From the NCBI GenBank assembly GCA_033032175.1, contig CM065314.1, forward strand, positions 2,728,001-2,792,000: a stretch of DNA of 64,000 bases, read 5' to 3'. This stretch comes from Saturnia japonica (Eukaryota; Arthropoda; Insecta; Lepidoptera; Saturniidae). The notes under the pieces are model-generated. The model saw only the letters and a program-made list of their open reading frames with translations, had not been told where the DNA came from and did not search any database. This document shows, piece by piece, positions 12,893-22,770 of the stretch. A program made the position numbers and the translations under genes. The first letter of the stretch is position 1, and every line of letters begins with the position of its first letter.

Positions 12893-12912
12893 TTATCTAA
12901 AGTTATCTAAAG
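12893..12912 (+). repeat. 10-bp perfect tandem duplication in a coding exon
   Basis: 'ttatctaaag' occurs twice head to tail. With both copies the glycosyltransferase frame meets a TAA a few codons on. With one copy the frame runs from 'LPENWLSK' into 'ETRDFIATGSTAFAKNG', which matches the family. It is therefore a frameshifting mutation. Confidence 0.9.
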
Positions 12913-13350
12913 AAACGAGAGATTTTATTGCAACTGGGAGTACGGCCTTTGCAAAAAATGGAATTCGGAAGAGATTTTCGGGTGCTATTATCAGGTAAAG
13001 AAATAAGTTAAAAAAAAATTGGAGCTATTAAAATGTTAATATCTTGCACATAAATACTTTTTTGTTTAAGGCCTTAATTTTTATTTCTTCTTACCATAAC
13101 CTTTCATTTTAATATTTTCTTTAGTAGTTTCTGGTCCTTTTTTTCTACTTTGGTAGATCTGAGTTTTCTAGATAATTTGGTTTAATTAGTAAAGCTAAGC
13201 CTATAATATAAAAACCCAACAATTTGATACTCAATTGGGTATTTTTCAGAGAAATTAACAGCACATTTCGTCCATATGATTGGGCGTACAATGGTCCTGA
13301 GGCGGTTACGAGAGATTTTAAAAGAATGTGCACTGGTCACATATTTAATT

Positions 13351-13697
13351 CTTCTTCTTCTTCTTCTTCCTAACTTGGCAACCGGTCCTCTTTAATGAAG
13401 ACCATTACTGCCATTATCGAGTGAATTATATTGTCAAGTGTTATGACGATTCAGTATCCTAACAAGATGGTAGCTCCCTTGTTAGAACTTTCTAGCGAAT
13501 TTTTGTGTGATCTCGGAATGAATGCTTTCAGCTTATATTTATAATCCACTTCACTTATGCACAAAAACCAAACTATATCACGCAAAACGCCACAAATATT
13601 ACATAATATAGGGTCAAAAACCTAAGTAAATGAATTAAAAATAACAACCACAACATGTCACTTCAAGATCCCGCCAAAAACTCCCACATATTTAATT
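13351..13697 (-). mobile_element. Short non-autonomous retroelement with (GAA)n tail, copy A, inserted in an exon
   Basis: The insert is bounded by a perfect 13-bp direct repeat, 'cacatatttaatt', at 13338-13350 and 13685-13697. On the minus strand it ends in a (GAA)n run, read here as (TTC)n at 13351-13368. No coding sequence. Removing the insert plus one repeat copy restores 'TGHIFNWSASNFQ' across the join and leads to a good donor site at 13719. The long, variable-length target duplication and simple-repeat tail suggest target-primed insertion (SINE or 5'-truncated LINE). No clear pol III A and B boxes were seen, so the class is open. Confidence 0.85.
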
Positions 13698-14418
13698 GGT
13701 CTGCTTCTAATTTTCAAAGTACGTTCGTATTAAATAAGTTATTACTGCAATTTTCACATAACTACTTATTTGCATAATTAGTATTTGTGGATGTTATGTA
13801 TAACACAATATCTGAACATAGCACTGTATTATGCGACGTTTAAAAGTCACTTGAATGGGTATTATCCATTTTTTTACACTTCCATTTTGATTTTTATTTT
13901 GAATACTATGAAGAATTTTGAAACGTTAATTTAAATATTATACTGTTTTAAGGTTTATTTCATGTTTTTTTTTATGGTTTTGAAAACATAACATAATATT
14001 TTTTATGATGATATCATTACCGGCATAAAAAAAAACTTGTGATGTTATCTGTCGATTATGATGATCATAACCAATAACATTTTATATCATAGCACAGTAG
14101 TATACCAGCATTGCCAGATGGTTACATTTTTCATAACATTGGATCCTCTAATTTTGACCCCTACATAATACACATGAAAGTAAATTTCTATTAAAGCGCG
14201 TTTTTTGTAACTTTCTTAAAATATTAAGTTTTTATTATTAAACTAAATTTGAAATTTTTCCATAAAAGTGGCGAAATTACTACAAAATCTTTTTCAAATT
14301 TAAAAGCGGTCAAGAGTCGCGTATATGTCTCGATACTAATGGGGTTTCTACTGTTTTGATAAAAAGAAACGAACTTTGGTAAGAAAACTTTATCTTCTCA
14401 GGAAATGAAATGAAATGA

Positions 14419-14752
14419 GGGTTTTGGCGGGATCTTGAAGTGACATGTTGTGGTTTTTATTTTTAATTCATTAACTTAGGTTTCTGGCCCTATATTATGT
14501 AATATTGGTGGCGTTTTGCGTGATATAGTTTGGTTTTTGTGCATAAGTGAAGTGGATTATAAATATAAACTGAAAGCATTCATTCTGAGATCCCACAAAA
14601 TCTTCCTAGAAAGTTCTAACAAAGGAGCCACCAACTTATAAGGATACTGAATCGTCATAATACATGGCACTATAATTCACTCGATAATATGGCAGTAATG
14701 GTCTTCATTAAAGAGGACCGGTTACCAAGTTAGGAAGAAGAAGAAGAAGAAA
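14419..14752 (+). mobile_element. Same short retroelement, copy B, opposite orientation
   Basis: The reverse complement of copy A with about 90 percent identity by eye. Landmarks are 'ggcgggatcttgaagtgaca', 'ggcgttttgcgtgatatagt', 'gcataagtgaagtggatta' and a terminal (GAA)n after 'ccaagttaggaag'. It lies in the last intron of the glycosyltransferase pseudogene. No target duplication is obvious. Together with copy A it could fold into a long RNA or DNA hairpin with a loop of about 720 bases. Confidence 0.85.
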
Positions 14753-15366
14753 CCCAACAACGTTTGACAAATGACAGTTGACAATATAAAATACTACGGC
14801 GTTTTTAATGTTCAGGTATCTAGACAAAGTGTGTAAGTGATGACGTAATGAAAGTCAAATAAAGGGCATAGGATTTTCTTTAAAAAGATCTTTAATAATT
14901 AAATGTTTTTATTCTATTTTGATATTAAACGGTTTTTGATTTAGCTCTAATGAAAAAAAAAGAACAATCCCAATTACTTTTTATAAGATGAAGAGTTGAA
15001 CTGAAATACTATAAATTGTACTAACAAGCTTCTGGTTTCATAATTTAAAAATTTGAACCTTCATTTTTTTACTTGCAAATAAGATTGATTCTCAGAACTG
15101 ATAATAATATAACTTTATTTGATTTGTTTTAGGTTTCAATATATTTGATTACGATATCTTTTACCCTGTATACTACCCAAGTGACTATTATTTTGAATCA
15201 GGTGATTTTGAACACGACGATGCCTACACTCACCACTTGTGGAATCAGGATGACGAAAAATAAAATCTTACACAATAATTCAAGATATGCGAAATTAGCG
15301 CAAAAGTATTGTCCGGCAATTTACAATATGTACGGAGATAATTTCGGGAATGACATATTATCATAA

Positions 15367-15974
15367 CAAATTGATGTGTTGCATATATTAGACGTTTGAA
15401 TGGAAAGTACTATTGTAATATTAGAAATAATTTATTCAATTTAGGCACTAAGAAGACACTTATGACTCTCTAAACACTACCACAGGTTCGAAAAATATTA
15501 CAGTCATCGACAATAATCTAAATCAGGTCAAGTATAGTGTTCAGTTTTTTTTTTGGTTACTAGTTGATGTGCAGAGAAGGGAATCTCTTTCAAACATCAC
15601 TCTCATTCAGGTTTTTTTCCAACTTATATACTTCGGGACAATAAAACTTGTTTTATAATATGATTCTTGAACAAATTATCGGGCAGATCGGTAATCAAAT
15701 CAAATATGGGCTAATCAAATAGAAAATATATAACAATTTAGAATTTGAAATACCCTGTACTTTTATCTACTGTATTGTGATAGAAACACAAATTTCCAAA
15801 CTTTAGATATAAGGACCTAAAAATAAAACTTACGATTTAGTACGTTATTGCAAAGGCTGTGAAATAGGCAATTGCAGGTCGAGTATGAGTTTGAAGGCTG
15901 AGCAGTAGGCAAGGACTTCACTAATACGAAGACAGGCAATTGCCATTTCTGCCGAGGCGTATATAGTGCTTTTC
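15367..15974. other. Non-coding DNA between two tail-to-tail loci
   Basis: Contains a LINE 3'-end relic at about 15440-15510 ('aggcactaagaagacactta', 'taaacactaccac'), the same family as 27285-27320. Nothing else recognised. Confidence 0.5.
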
Positions 15975-16224
15975 TCAAACATGCATGGTAATATTGTAAT
16001 TATTTTCGAAAAAAGAACACGCGAAGTATCGAATTTACGGACAAAGAAAATGAAATCAATTGCAGTAGCGTTTTTTGAATTTGGAACATTACAACGCTCC
16101 AGCAATGTTGTATGAAACGGCGTGCTGGGGTTATTAAATACTCTTTGATTGGATCTGTCCGTAAATTCGATACTTTGCGTGTTCTTTTTTCGAAAATAAT
16201 TACAATATTATGATGCATGTTTGA
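15975..16224. mobile_element. 250-bp MITE with 69-bp terminal inverted repeats
   Basis: Arms 15975-16043 and 16156-16224 are nearly perfect inverted copies. They begin 'tcaaacatgcat' on the left and end 'atgcatgtttga' on the right, and share 'aagaacacgc' and 'cgaatttacggaca'. The 112-base centre has no coding potential. No obvious target-site duplication, so the parent superfamily is not assigned. It lies just downstream of the polyadenylation signal of the minus-strand gene. Confidence 0.85.
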
Positions 16225-16308
16225 TAAAAACTTATTTATTACGTTTTAAGTATAATTTGTTTTCTTTAGTTAATAAAAAACAGTTTCTAACAATAGTGTA
16301 AATGTATA

Positions 16309-16314
16309 TTTATT
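16309..16314 (-). promoter_or_regulatory. Polyadenylation signal AATAAA
   Basis: On the minus strand AATAAA occurs 27 bases after the stop codon of the BESS-like gene. This gives a very short 3' UTR and supports the gene model. Confidence 0.55.
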
Positions 16315-16341
16315 TAAAAAAAAAGTATATAAAACAATCGT

Positions 16342-18121
16342 TTAACCAACAATCTTCGCTAAGTTATTGAAATCTGGCCATGTTTCATCGGTGTCATTAG
16401 CAGCTGATTTCTTTTCAATTTTTATCTCTTTCAAAACTTGAACTGTGCTTTTTTCTTCGTTCTTCACTGGTATAATACTATCACCACGATTCAGTTTTTG
16501 ATACTTAACTATTAAATCTAAGATATCATGCTGCATACTTAAACGTAGATCACTTGTAAGATTCTTCATAGAGTTTCCAACGTACTGTCCGAACACAAAA
16601 TCCTCATTAACCTGCCTGAATAAAAACTCCCTGCCTAGTTGTGTGAAAATATCTTTAATCAAACTCGTAGCTGTGACATTAGAGACATTAGGGGCTTGTT
16701 TTAAGTTTGGTTTCCGATTGGGTTTTTCATATTTAGGTCTTGTGGGTGAAGGGCCGATGGCTACGGAGACCACCTCGTCATTATCCATGTCGTCATCATC
16801 TAAAGGGGTTAGGTGACCTGAAGGCTGTTTAAATTAAAATTTTCAATTAATTTTGGTAGCGATTTAAATTCTTGTTCAAAGACAATGAAGAAGTGACATG
16901 GTCATATCATTATTTACGAAGATTTAAAGGTCTTTTACTTTAATGGGATTTGATCGGTACTTGTTTAGAGACAGAATTTATTCAAAATCAATGTCATTAT
17001 CCAATGTAACGAAATTTCATCATTAAATAGTTGCTAGAGAGATTTAAGAAGCGGATTATTTTAAAATAATTACTAGTAATTAGCGTTACATATTTTATAT
17101 GGAATTTTGTTCGCAGTATCTAAGATCTTACGAGATTTAAAAAAGAAAAATGGTCTAAAAGACCTTACCTTTTTTTTGATTTCTCTAGGTTTGAGCGTCG
17201 TCAATCTTCGTCTAGATTCGGTTTCACTCGGCAACATGTGACGCTTCGAGTGGTAGTGAATGCCTCTACGAACATCTCGAGGGTTACGTTTTTGCTCTAC
17301 CGATGTGATCCAAGCTTCCTTAAACATGTTTAAGCATTAACAACTCCAATTGACGAGATAAATATTACTTATCAAACTACCAGTGAACTATTGGGTAACG
17401 TTATTATACTATCCTGGAAGTGTGTCACTTTTGGTAATGAGGCCTTTTTATCAGGGAAACAACCAGGTTTAATTATCACGCTAGCCCACAACGCACAAGC
17501 GATTTCAAACGCCGATAAATCAATATTTCTATATTTTGCTCGCATAGTTAAATAATTTTTACAAGTACATTTCTCGAACGTTCAGGTTTTCTCACGATAT
17601 TTTTCTTCACCGTCTGCCCACAATGAAATTTGTTGTTACATGCCGGGATTCACACTTGGAGATATTGAATTGGTATCGCCGGTCTAAACTACTCGGCTAT
17701 CGTGACTTTTTACATTTAACTTTTTTTTTGTATATCAACATTAATAACTTTTTAAATTATACTTTTACATAATCCATAATAATATGGCATTTCTTATCAT
17801 TATACTAATACGTGAAGTAAAACGTTATATATACTCCTTATACTTTACACTTGTATTGACGATATTTAGACAAATAAAGGTATTGTATTGTATTGTATTC
17901 GCTTTTCTAATCATTTTGCTATAGTCTTTGCAAGATTATTTCCTAATATACTGCAAGTTTCTGGTCAACCTACTATAGCTTCACGAGCTCTTCTTGCACT
18001 GAGAACAAAGGTACCAGAAAGTATAATACAGAAACGATGAACAAAAACTTGATAAGAGGATACTTACAATAAACGCCGAGGTCAGAACCAAAAGGACTAT
18101 CGGCAATGTTCTCCCGTCCAT
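16342..18121 (-). CDS. Predicted secreted protein with BESS-like motif, three exons
   Basis: The model joins exon 1 (18121-18068), exon 2 (17318-17169) and exon 3 (16824-16342). Donors are 'ATT|GTAAGT' and 'AAG|GTAAGG', acceptors 'TTTAAG|GAA' and 'AACAG|CCT'. Both introns are phase 0, giving 228 residues. Exon 1 encodes a classical signal peptide, 'MDGRTLPIVLLVLTSAFI', continuing EAW, so secretion is likely. Residues 19-68 are very basic with several dibasic sites (KR, RR). Then come an acidic DDDD and a P/K/N-rich linker. Residues about 142-178 ('EDFVFGQYVGNSMKNL...') have the hydrophobic spacing of a BESS motif, normally a protein-interaction motif of nuclear regulators such as Adf-1 relatives. 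A signal peptide with a BESS motif is odd, so either the motif is convergent or exon 1 is misassigned. No MADF domain is seen. I recognise no orthologue. The matching phases and good splice sites make the gene itself likely. Confidence 0.72.
16825..17168 (-). other. Intron 2 of the BESS-like gene
   Basis: Canonical GT-AG intron of 344 bases between exon 2 and exon 3. The tract before the acceptor is T-rich. No repeat recognised. Confidence 0.65.
17319..18067 (-). other. Intron 1 of the BESS-like gene
   Basis: Canonical GT-AG intron of 749 bases. It contains a repeat fragment with a (TATTG)n tail at about 17800-17900 ('acaaataaaggtattg'), typical of a LINE or SINE 3' end on the plus strand, opposite to the gene. 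Confidence 0.6.
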
Positions 18122-18399
18122 CCTTTCCGTTCTTCAACTAAAGACTGTCAAGAGAATTTCTTGCGAATACAAAACAAAGTTACTTGTTTACAAAACTCAC
18201 GCCATTAGAGTGATTCCGTACAATGAAATGCGATGAATAAACAAGATGATTGTCTGAATTCTTTGAAAATTATTAATTGATGAAAGTCATGTTTTCTTAC
18301 AAAAAATTAAAAAAAACATTTTTGTACATTAACGTTTCTTTCACTGGCGAGATCAATGCCTAAAGGTAATCTTCTCTTTCACTTTCCTCTATTAACTGA

Positions 18400-18690
18400 C
18401 ATCTTACTGCCGTTTTCAATAAAATATCTGAGATTACAATCACAGATTAGTAAATATTTGTAATAAGTACTATCTTTAACTTAAGATAGATATCGGCTTC
18501 CCTCCTATACATTTAAGCTATAGAGTATGGATATATAGTACATACAAAACACTATCCATCGATAGATTATTGAAAAAAAAGTAAGGACAAAAGGTTATAT
18601 TTGTTTATCTTTAGTAACTGAAACAACGGATAGATAGGTTACTAAAAACGGTCGTTAGTATAATTCATAAAATTCCAATCCATTAATCCC
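18400..18690 (+). repeat. Direct dispersed repeat, copy 1 (with 20118-20400)
   Basis: The two copies share 'taataagtact.tctttaac', 'atcggcttcc', 'ctatccat.gatagattat', 'aagtaaggacaaaaggt' and 'tatctttagtaactgaa' in order, about 80 percent identical over about 280 bases. A third, more diverged copy lies around 48665-48890 ('agattattgagaacggcca'). Non-coding, identity unknown. Confidence 0.75.
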
Positions 18691-18764
18691 TCCCTTCGTG
18701 CTTTAAGCCTACATCCGTCCACATTCAAACTTACAACGCTTCTAATTATAATACGGTCAGAACG

Positions 18765-18975
18765 CTAACATTTTTCTTTATGCAACTAAGGTGGTACACC
18801 AACACCAGAGGGATCACTAATGCGTTGCCGACCTTGAATCCCCTCTTCTCCAAGGAGCTCTGAAAACCCAACTCACCGTATGAACACAACACAAGGTTAT
18901 TTGACTGCGATCTTTTGTAGGGTGGATGTATTTCATCAGTTAGGCTCTCCCAAATAGAGTGAAATATACGAAAGA
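18765..18975 (-). repeat. Lepidopteran dispersed repeat, minus copy
   Basis: The reverse complement matches 30595-30790 and 63200-63360. Landmarks are a 'gagcctaa' or 'agcctgac' start, a 'caaataaccttgt' block, 'gagt.gg.tttc', 'ctccttgg' and 'aaggtcggcaacgc'. The family usually ends with a phrase like 'aagccgtatgc'. The 84-codon open frame over it is not a gene. Confidence 0.7.
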
Positions 18976-19335
18976 GATTTCTCTGTGCTCTATCTGACAA
19001 CTTAAAAAAGGACTGATAAGTATACTAATGTAGTTCTTTGCTAAAGTAATTATAGTAAAATTATGTTTCATTTAGAACTTGCTAATAACACTTTTGTATT
19101 TATTACATAATTTCCAAACATCTGTTTTAAATGTGTAACAGTAAAACGTTAATGGAATTAATACGGAACACATAAAACTTTTAAGTGGCATCATTTGTAT
19201 TCTCGCTGGATCGTAACACGACCGAATGTGGCGACCCCTTAGCCACAAATAAGAAAAATTGTAGATGGTTCACTTGGTACATACAGGTTAATAAAAATTA
19301 CAGAATTATTGACTGAACTAATTAAATCTTTGAAG
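18976..19335. other. Non-coding DNA
   Basis: Nothing recognised. Confidence 0.45.
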
Positions 19336-19339
19336 AATC

Positions 19340-19465
19340 ATCTGTTCATTCAGTCGAAAAACCTTCCACAAAGATCGCCTCAACGACTGGTCTTACGCTG
19401 CTTACATCTAGCGAGTTTCCGCAATCTTCACCAGGTCGCCACTCAAGAACTCTTTCCAAAAGAAG
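19340..19465 (-). repeat. RTE-type LINE fragment
   Basis: Contains 'caaagatcgcctcaacgac' and 'cgccactcaagaactcttt', which align with the better preserved fragments at 48975-49215 and 47310-47540. On the minus strand this corresponds to the C-terminal end of an RTE-like ORF. Heavily decayed. Confidence 0.55.
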
Positions 19466-20007
19466 AAAAGTCCCTTGGGAACAAACAAATAAAATAGTAA
19501 CTAGTTAGTTCCTTACCTCTTCATAGACGTATATACTCCAAGTCATAATCTCAACTATATATCATACTTATTTAAAAAAAAGTAAATCCTTTTCTGCTAA
19601 AGCTAAAAGAGTCAATACACTTTCTTTTAATTAGTTCCTTATCTCTTCATATACGTATATACTCCAAGTCATTTGGCCAATACATTTTTTTTTAATTTAT
19701 GCGACTTTTTGCAATAAAATATGGGGCAGAATTTTTTGCCTAAAATTTTGTAATCAAGAAACTAAATTTTGATTTATTCTACTTTAAAATTTTATAAATA
19801 ATTAATAAATACCAGCATCTTTGAACGAGTATAAAATTAAATTCTATTTATGCAATAATAAATAAAATATTTTTTCTTTTGCCTAACATTGTTCCCGATA
19901 TGAATAATGAATAAAAACTTAATGAAGTTTCTAAAGTTACTTTAACTTTGTAAAAATCAATATTACAACTTGTATACCTTCAACGTGCTTGGTTTTTGTG
20001 TTGTGTT
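19466..20007. other. Non-coding DNA with an internal short duplication
   Basis: 'ttccttacctcttcatagac' at about 19508 and 'ttccttatctcttcatatac' at about 19634 are direct repeats about 125 bases apart, each followed by 'gtatatactccaagtcat'. Otherwise nothing recognised. Confidence 0.5.
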
Positions 20008-20405
20008 CTTGCCGTAAGTAGGGTTGCCAGAGCTTCTTGGTGAAAGGACGCGCTAGTGATACTTCTGTTATTACAAGCGTCTATCGGCTGCGGTAATCGC
20101 TTAGCTGTACGATTGTTTGCCATCTTACGGCCGTTTACAAAAACATATCTAAGTTTACTATCCCCGATAAGTATATATTTGTAATAAGTACTGTCTTTAA
20201 CATAAGACTGATGTCGGCTTCCTTCTTACCTACTCAAGCTATAGGATATGGATAAATATTATGTAGATACGAAAAACTATCCATTGATAGATTATTGAGA
20301 AAAAAAAAGTAAGGACAAAAGGTATATATTTGTCTATCTTTAGTAACTGAATCAACGGATAAATAGGATATTGAAAACGCCGATAGCTGTATAAAAAATA
20401 AACTA
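20008..20405 (+). repeat. Two adjoining dispersed repeats
   Basis: 20008-20117 is a plus-strand partial copy of the repeat at 30595-30790 ('tctgttattacaagcgtcta'). 20118-20400 is copy 2 of the direct repeat described at 18400-18690. The same two families are neighbours at 18.4-19.0 kb, but there the second is inverted. Confidence 0.65.
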
Positions 20406-21655
20406 ATTCACGAGACGGAATGATAGGGTTTATGCGTTGAGTGAGCCAGCTGTTCTGCCTTTGCCTAAGGTTTAATCGGATAGAAAATGTTGGTTGATTC
20501 CGTATCCCAATGCCGTTATATCTCACCATTCATCCAATATTCCGGTTCAATTAAAATAATTTTTTAAATTTCAAATTAGACCATCCCGAAGTAACAAACT
20601 CTAATTTATATCTAATTAACTGAATCGTGATTATATTTCACATATTAGGTATAGAATGTAAAGTATCTAACAGTTGTCATATTAGGTATATAAAATGTTA
20701 TAGGTGGCGCCTCCTAAATGTTAGTTCAATATATTTTCATCAGGCATGCCACCCACAGATGATATTTCAGTTTCCAGTATGAAAAAAGTTTCTTAAATGA
20801 ACACATCAATCTTTAATGGTTGAGGAAAATATGGAATTGTATAAAATACTAGCTGTGCCCTACGGTTTCACCCGTTGTTTTCCCTCAATTAAAAATTATT
20901 TTAATTTTTCATTATCTCCCTAAACTATGTGTCCAAATAGCATACTCTAATGAGCAAAATTTAACTTCATAAAATTTTCTTTATGATGAATTAACTTTTG
21001 TTTGTAAGGATTAATATGCCATGTCTAAAAATAATGATTATAAATCACTTTTTATTTTATATAAATCTTTGTCACAAAATACGTTATTGTGGCTTATGTA
21101 TGTATAGGAGGTAGGCGTATGCTATGACGGATTTTTTATTAGATATAGTACGGATGAATATAATTATAGAACATTGTACTCCCGTATAGATATATGGTGA
21201 GAAAAAAATGATATATAGAGGTAGATAATAACTGGGAAATAACAATAAATACATTATTCGAACAAAATGTCAACCCTTACATGCACGCGAGTCGCAACCG
21301 ATATTAATGATTGATATAACTGGTTGCCATGGTAACTTCCTATTAGACAACTAACGGAGACCCGATGACCACGGAACAATGACACAACTGTCCATAAATC
21401 GAAACATCGAAGCAATCCCACTTATGCAGTACATCTACTGAACAATAAACGATCGGGCGTCTTCGTGAGCCTTGTTTAGCCTCCACGGGTAGCATTTCGG
21501 AGTTATCCAGGATACAACCAGTTATGTAGCGGTATTACAGCTTGATAAGGCTACGACATCCAATAAGTTTAAGGCGCTAGTTGATTAGCTTTTTTAAAAT
21601 CATGAAGTTATCCTTCAATTAATACTAGCGACTTTTTAATAATAGACTATTTTCA
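20406..21655. other. Gene-free DNA
   Basis: A short relic 'ctagctgtgccctacggttt' at about 20848-20870 belongs to the 40103-40640 repeat family. Nothing else is supported. Confidence 0.5.
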
Positions 21656-21930
21656 GAAGTATGAACCTAAACAATGAATATTATATCACTTGCTGTCACT
21701 TTTCATTGAGTGACAATGTCAATATTTTAAGGGGTCTAAGTTCAATGGCACTGGTCCGGTTAGGATTCGCAGTATTAATTTATTTCATGTAATATATTAG
21801 TATAGATAAATTTTAACTTTCTGCACTCCTTCTCCATATAAACTTTAACCATGCCAAATCTCACAGTCTTCTGTGCACGCAATACGCTTAAAAAGGTACC
21901 GAAAGCTTTTGCTCCACGTATTTAATATAT
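21656..21930 (-). repeat. MITE-like dispersed repeat, copy 2 of 3
   Basis: The reverse complement of 8000-8375. It reads 'aagtttatatggagaa' and 'gtgccattgaacttagacc' on the minus strand. See the feature at 8000. Confidence 0.75.
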
Positions 21931-22459
21931 AGATAATAATGTGAAATCATTTTACTGATCAATCGGATCGAAACAAACGGATCTTAATTAAATCTTTATT
22001 TTCTACTAAACTTGTCAAAAAACTTAAAAACATACATTCTAAGTAAGATTTGCACATAATACATTTTGAAGGCGCAATTGTTGCTTTATATTGCAGAACA
22101 TTACGTATCGTGTTTATGCAGAACATCGGTTACAAGCGTTCATAAACATCTTATAAAGACGTGAGCTAATGAGAGTTCAAATTATACTGGTCGCTTAATA
22201 CGTCTATTATGTTCCAGTCACGTAAGTTGAATACAAGCTCTGTACCTACCCATTAAATTAAATTAGAGCCTTAATTGTAAATATTGTCTGGAATATGTTA
22301 TGTTGAATACAACATGTATACATTAAGGTATAAACAATTTTGCTGTTATCTATACAAATAAATATTTTTTTTTTGTTTTTTTTGTAATGTCAAAATAACA
22401 AATAATTAAACGCATCTGAAAGTATATACGATTTTTATAACAAAGGCAATTAAAAAAAA

Positions 22460-22770
22460 AAATTTGTCCTGTCTGTTTGTTCAGGGTAATATCCGAATCG
22501 GTTGGACCGATTTTAATGGAACTTTCACTGGCAGATGGTTGATGTTATGAGAAGTAAGTTAGGCTACTGTTAATGTAGAAAATAATTAGGGTCCTGCGCA
22601 AATAAAAATTACATATAAAAGCAACGATTTTGGGCAATGAAAACACGTATAAAATATTTACCGGGGGCGGTGGGAGGGGGGGTTGGGGGTCGTTAGCACA
22701 GTTCGTTCATGAGCCCCTGAATCTACTGCACTCTGTAGTTCATATAATCGCAGCAGTCAGCATCGCTAGC
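22460..22770 (-). repeat. 'Tagctgtgcccgcg' family, copy F, with G-quadruplex motif
   Basis: On the minus strand this aligns loosely with 40103-40640. Landmarks are 'cggttggaccgattttaatg', then 'ctttcactggcagat', and 'actctgtagttcat' towards the family start. At 22663-22689 four G-runs (5, 3, 7 and 5 Gs) are separated by 4, 1 and 2 bases, a strong intramolecular G-quadruplex motif. Confidence 0.65.

Larger units (their letters stand above)
10484..15366 (+). pseudogene. Alpha-1,4-galactosyltransferase-like gene (A4GALT / alpha-4-GalNAc-transferase family), disrupted
   Basis: The family makes glycosphingolipids in the Golgi. Pieces read in order: basic 'KKRIRQ' plus a transmembrane segment (10487-10560), a stem, 'IFFHETS' (10668), 'RQACGVKAAARAHP' (10710), 'EYAKGTPFE' (12714), 'HTSDIIRFLTLFKYSGIYLD' with the DXD motif DLD at 12842-12850, 'YDWAYNGPEAVTRDF' (about 13278), 'FYPVYYPSDYYF' (about 15153) and 'YAKLAQKYCPAIY' (15286-15324). 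Introns: 12995-13249, with donor 'cag|gtaaag' and phase 2, and 13719-15132, with donor 'caaa|gtacgt' and phase 1. Summed coding length is about 340 residues, normal for the family. Lesions: single-base-type shifts in A-runs at 10691-10693, 12765-12767 and 15256-15260; a 10-bp tandem duplication at 12893-12912; LINE 10875-12700; short element 13351-13697. Introns are retained, so it is not a processed copy. No in-frame ATG was found. Assembly error could explain the small shifts but not the insertions. Confidence 0.88.

Noticed and set aside
13145..13333. 62-codon minus-strand frame
   Set aside because: Antisense shadow of the third glycosyltransferase exon.
13351..14752. One 1.4-kb foldback DNA transposon with long terminal inverted repeats
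   Set aside because: First impression, but copy A has its own 13-bp target duplication ending at 13697, so these are two separate insertions of one element in opposite orientation.
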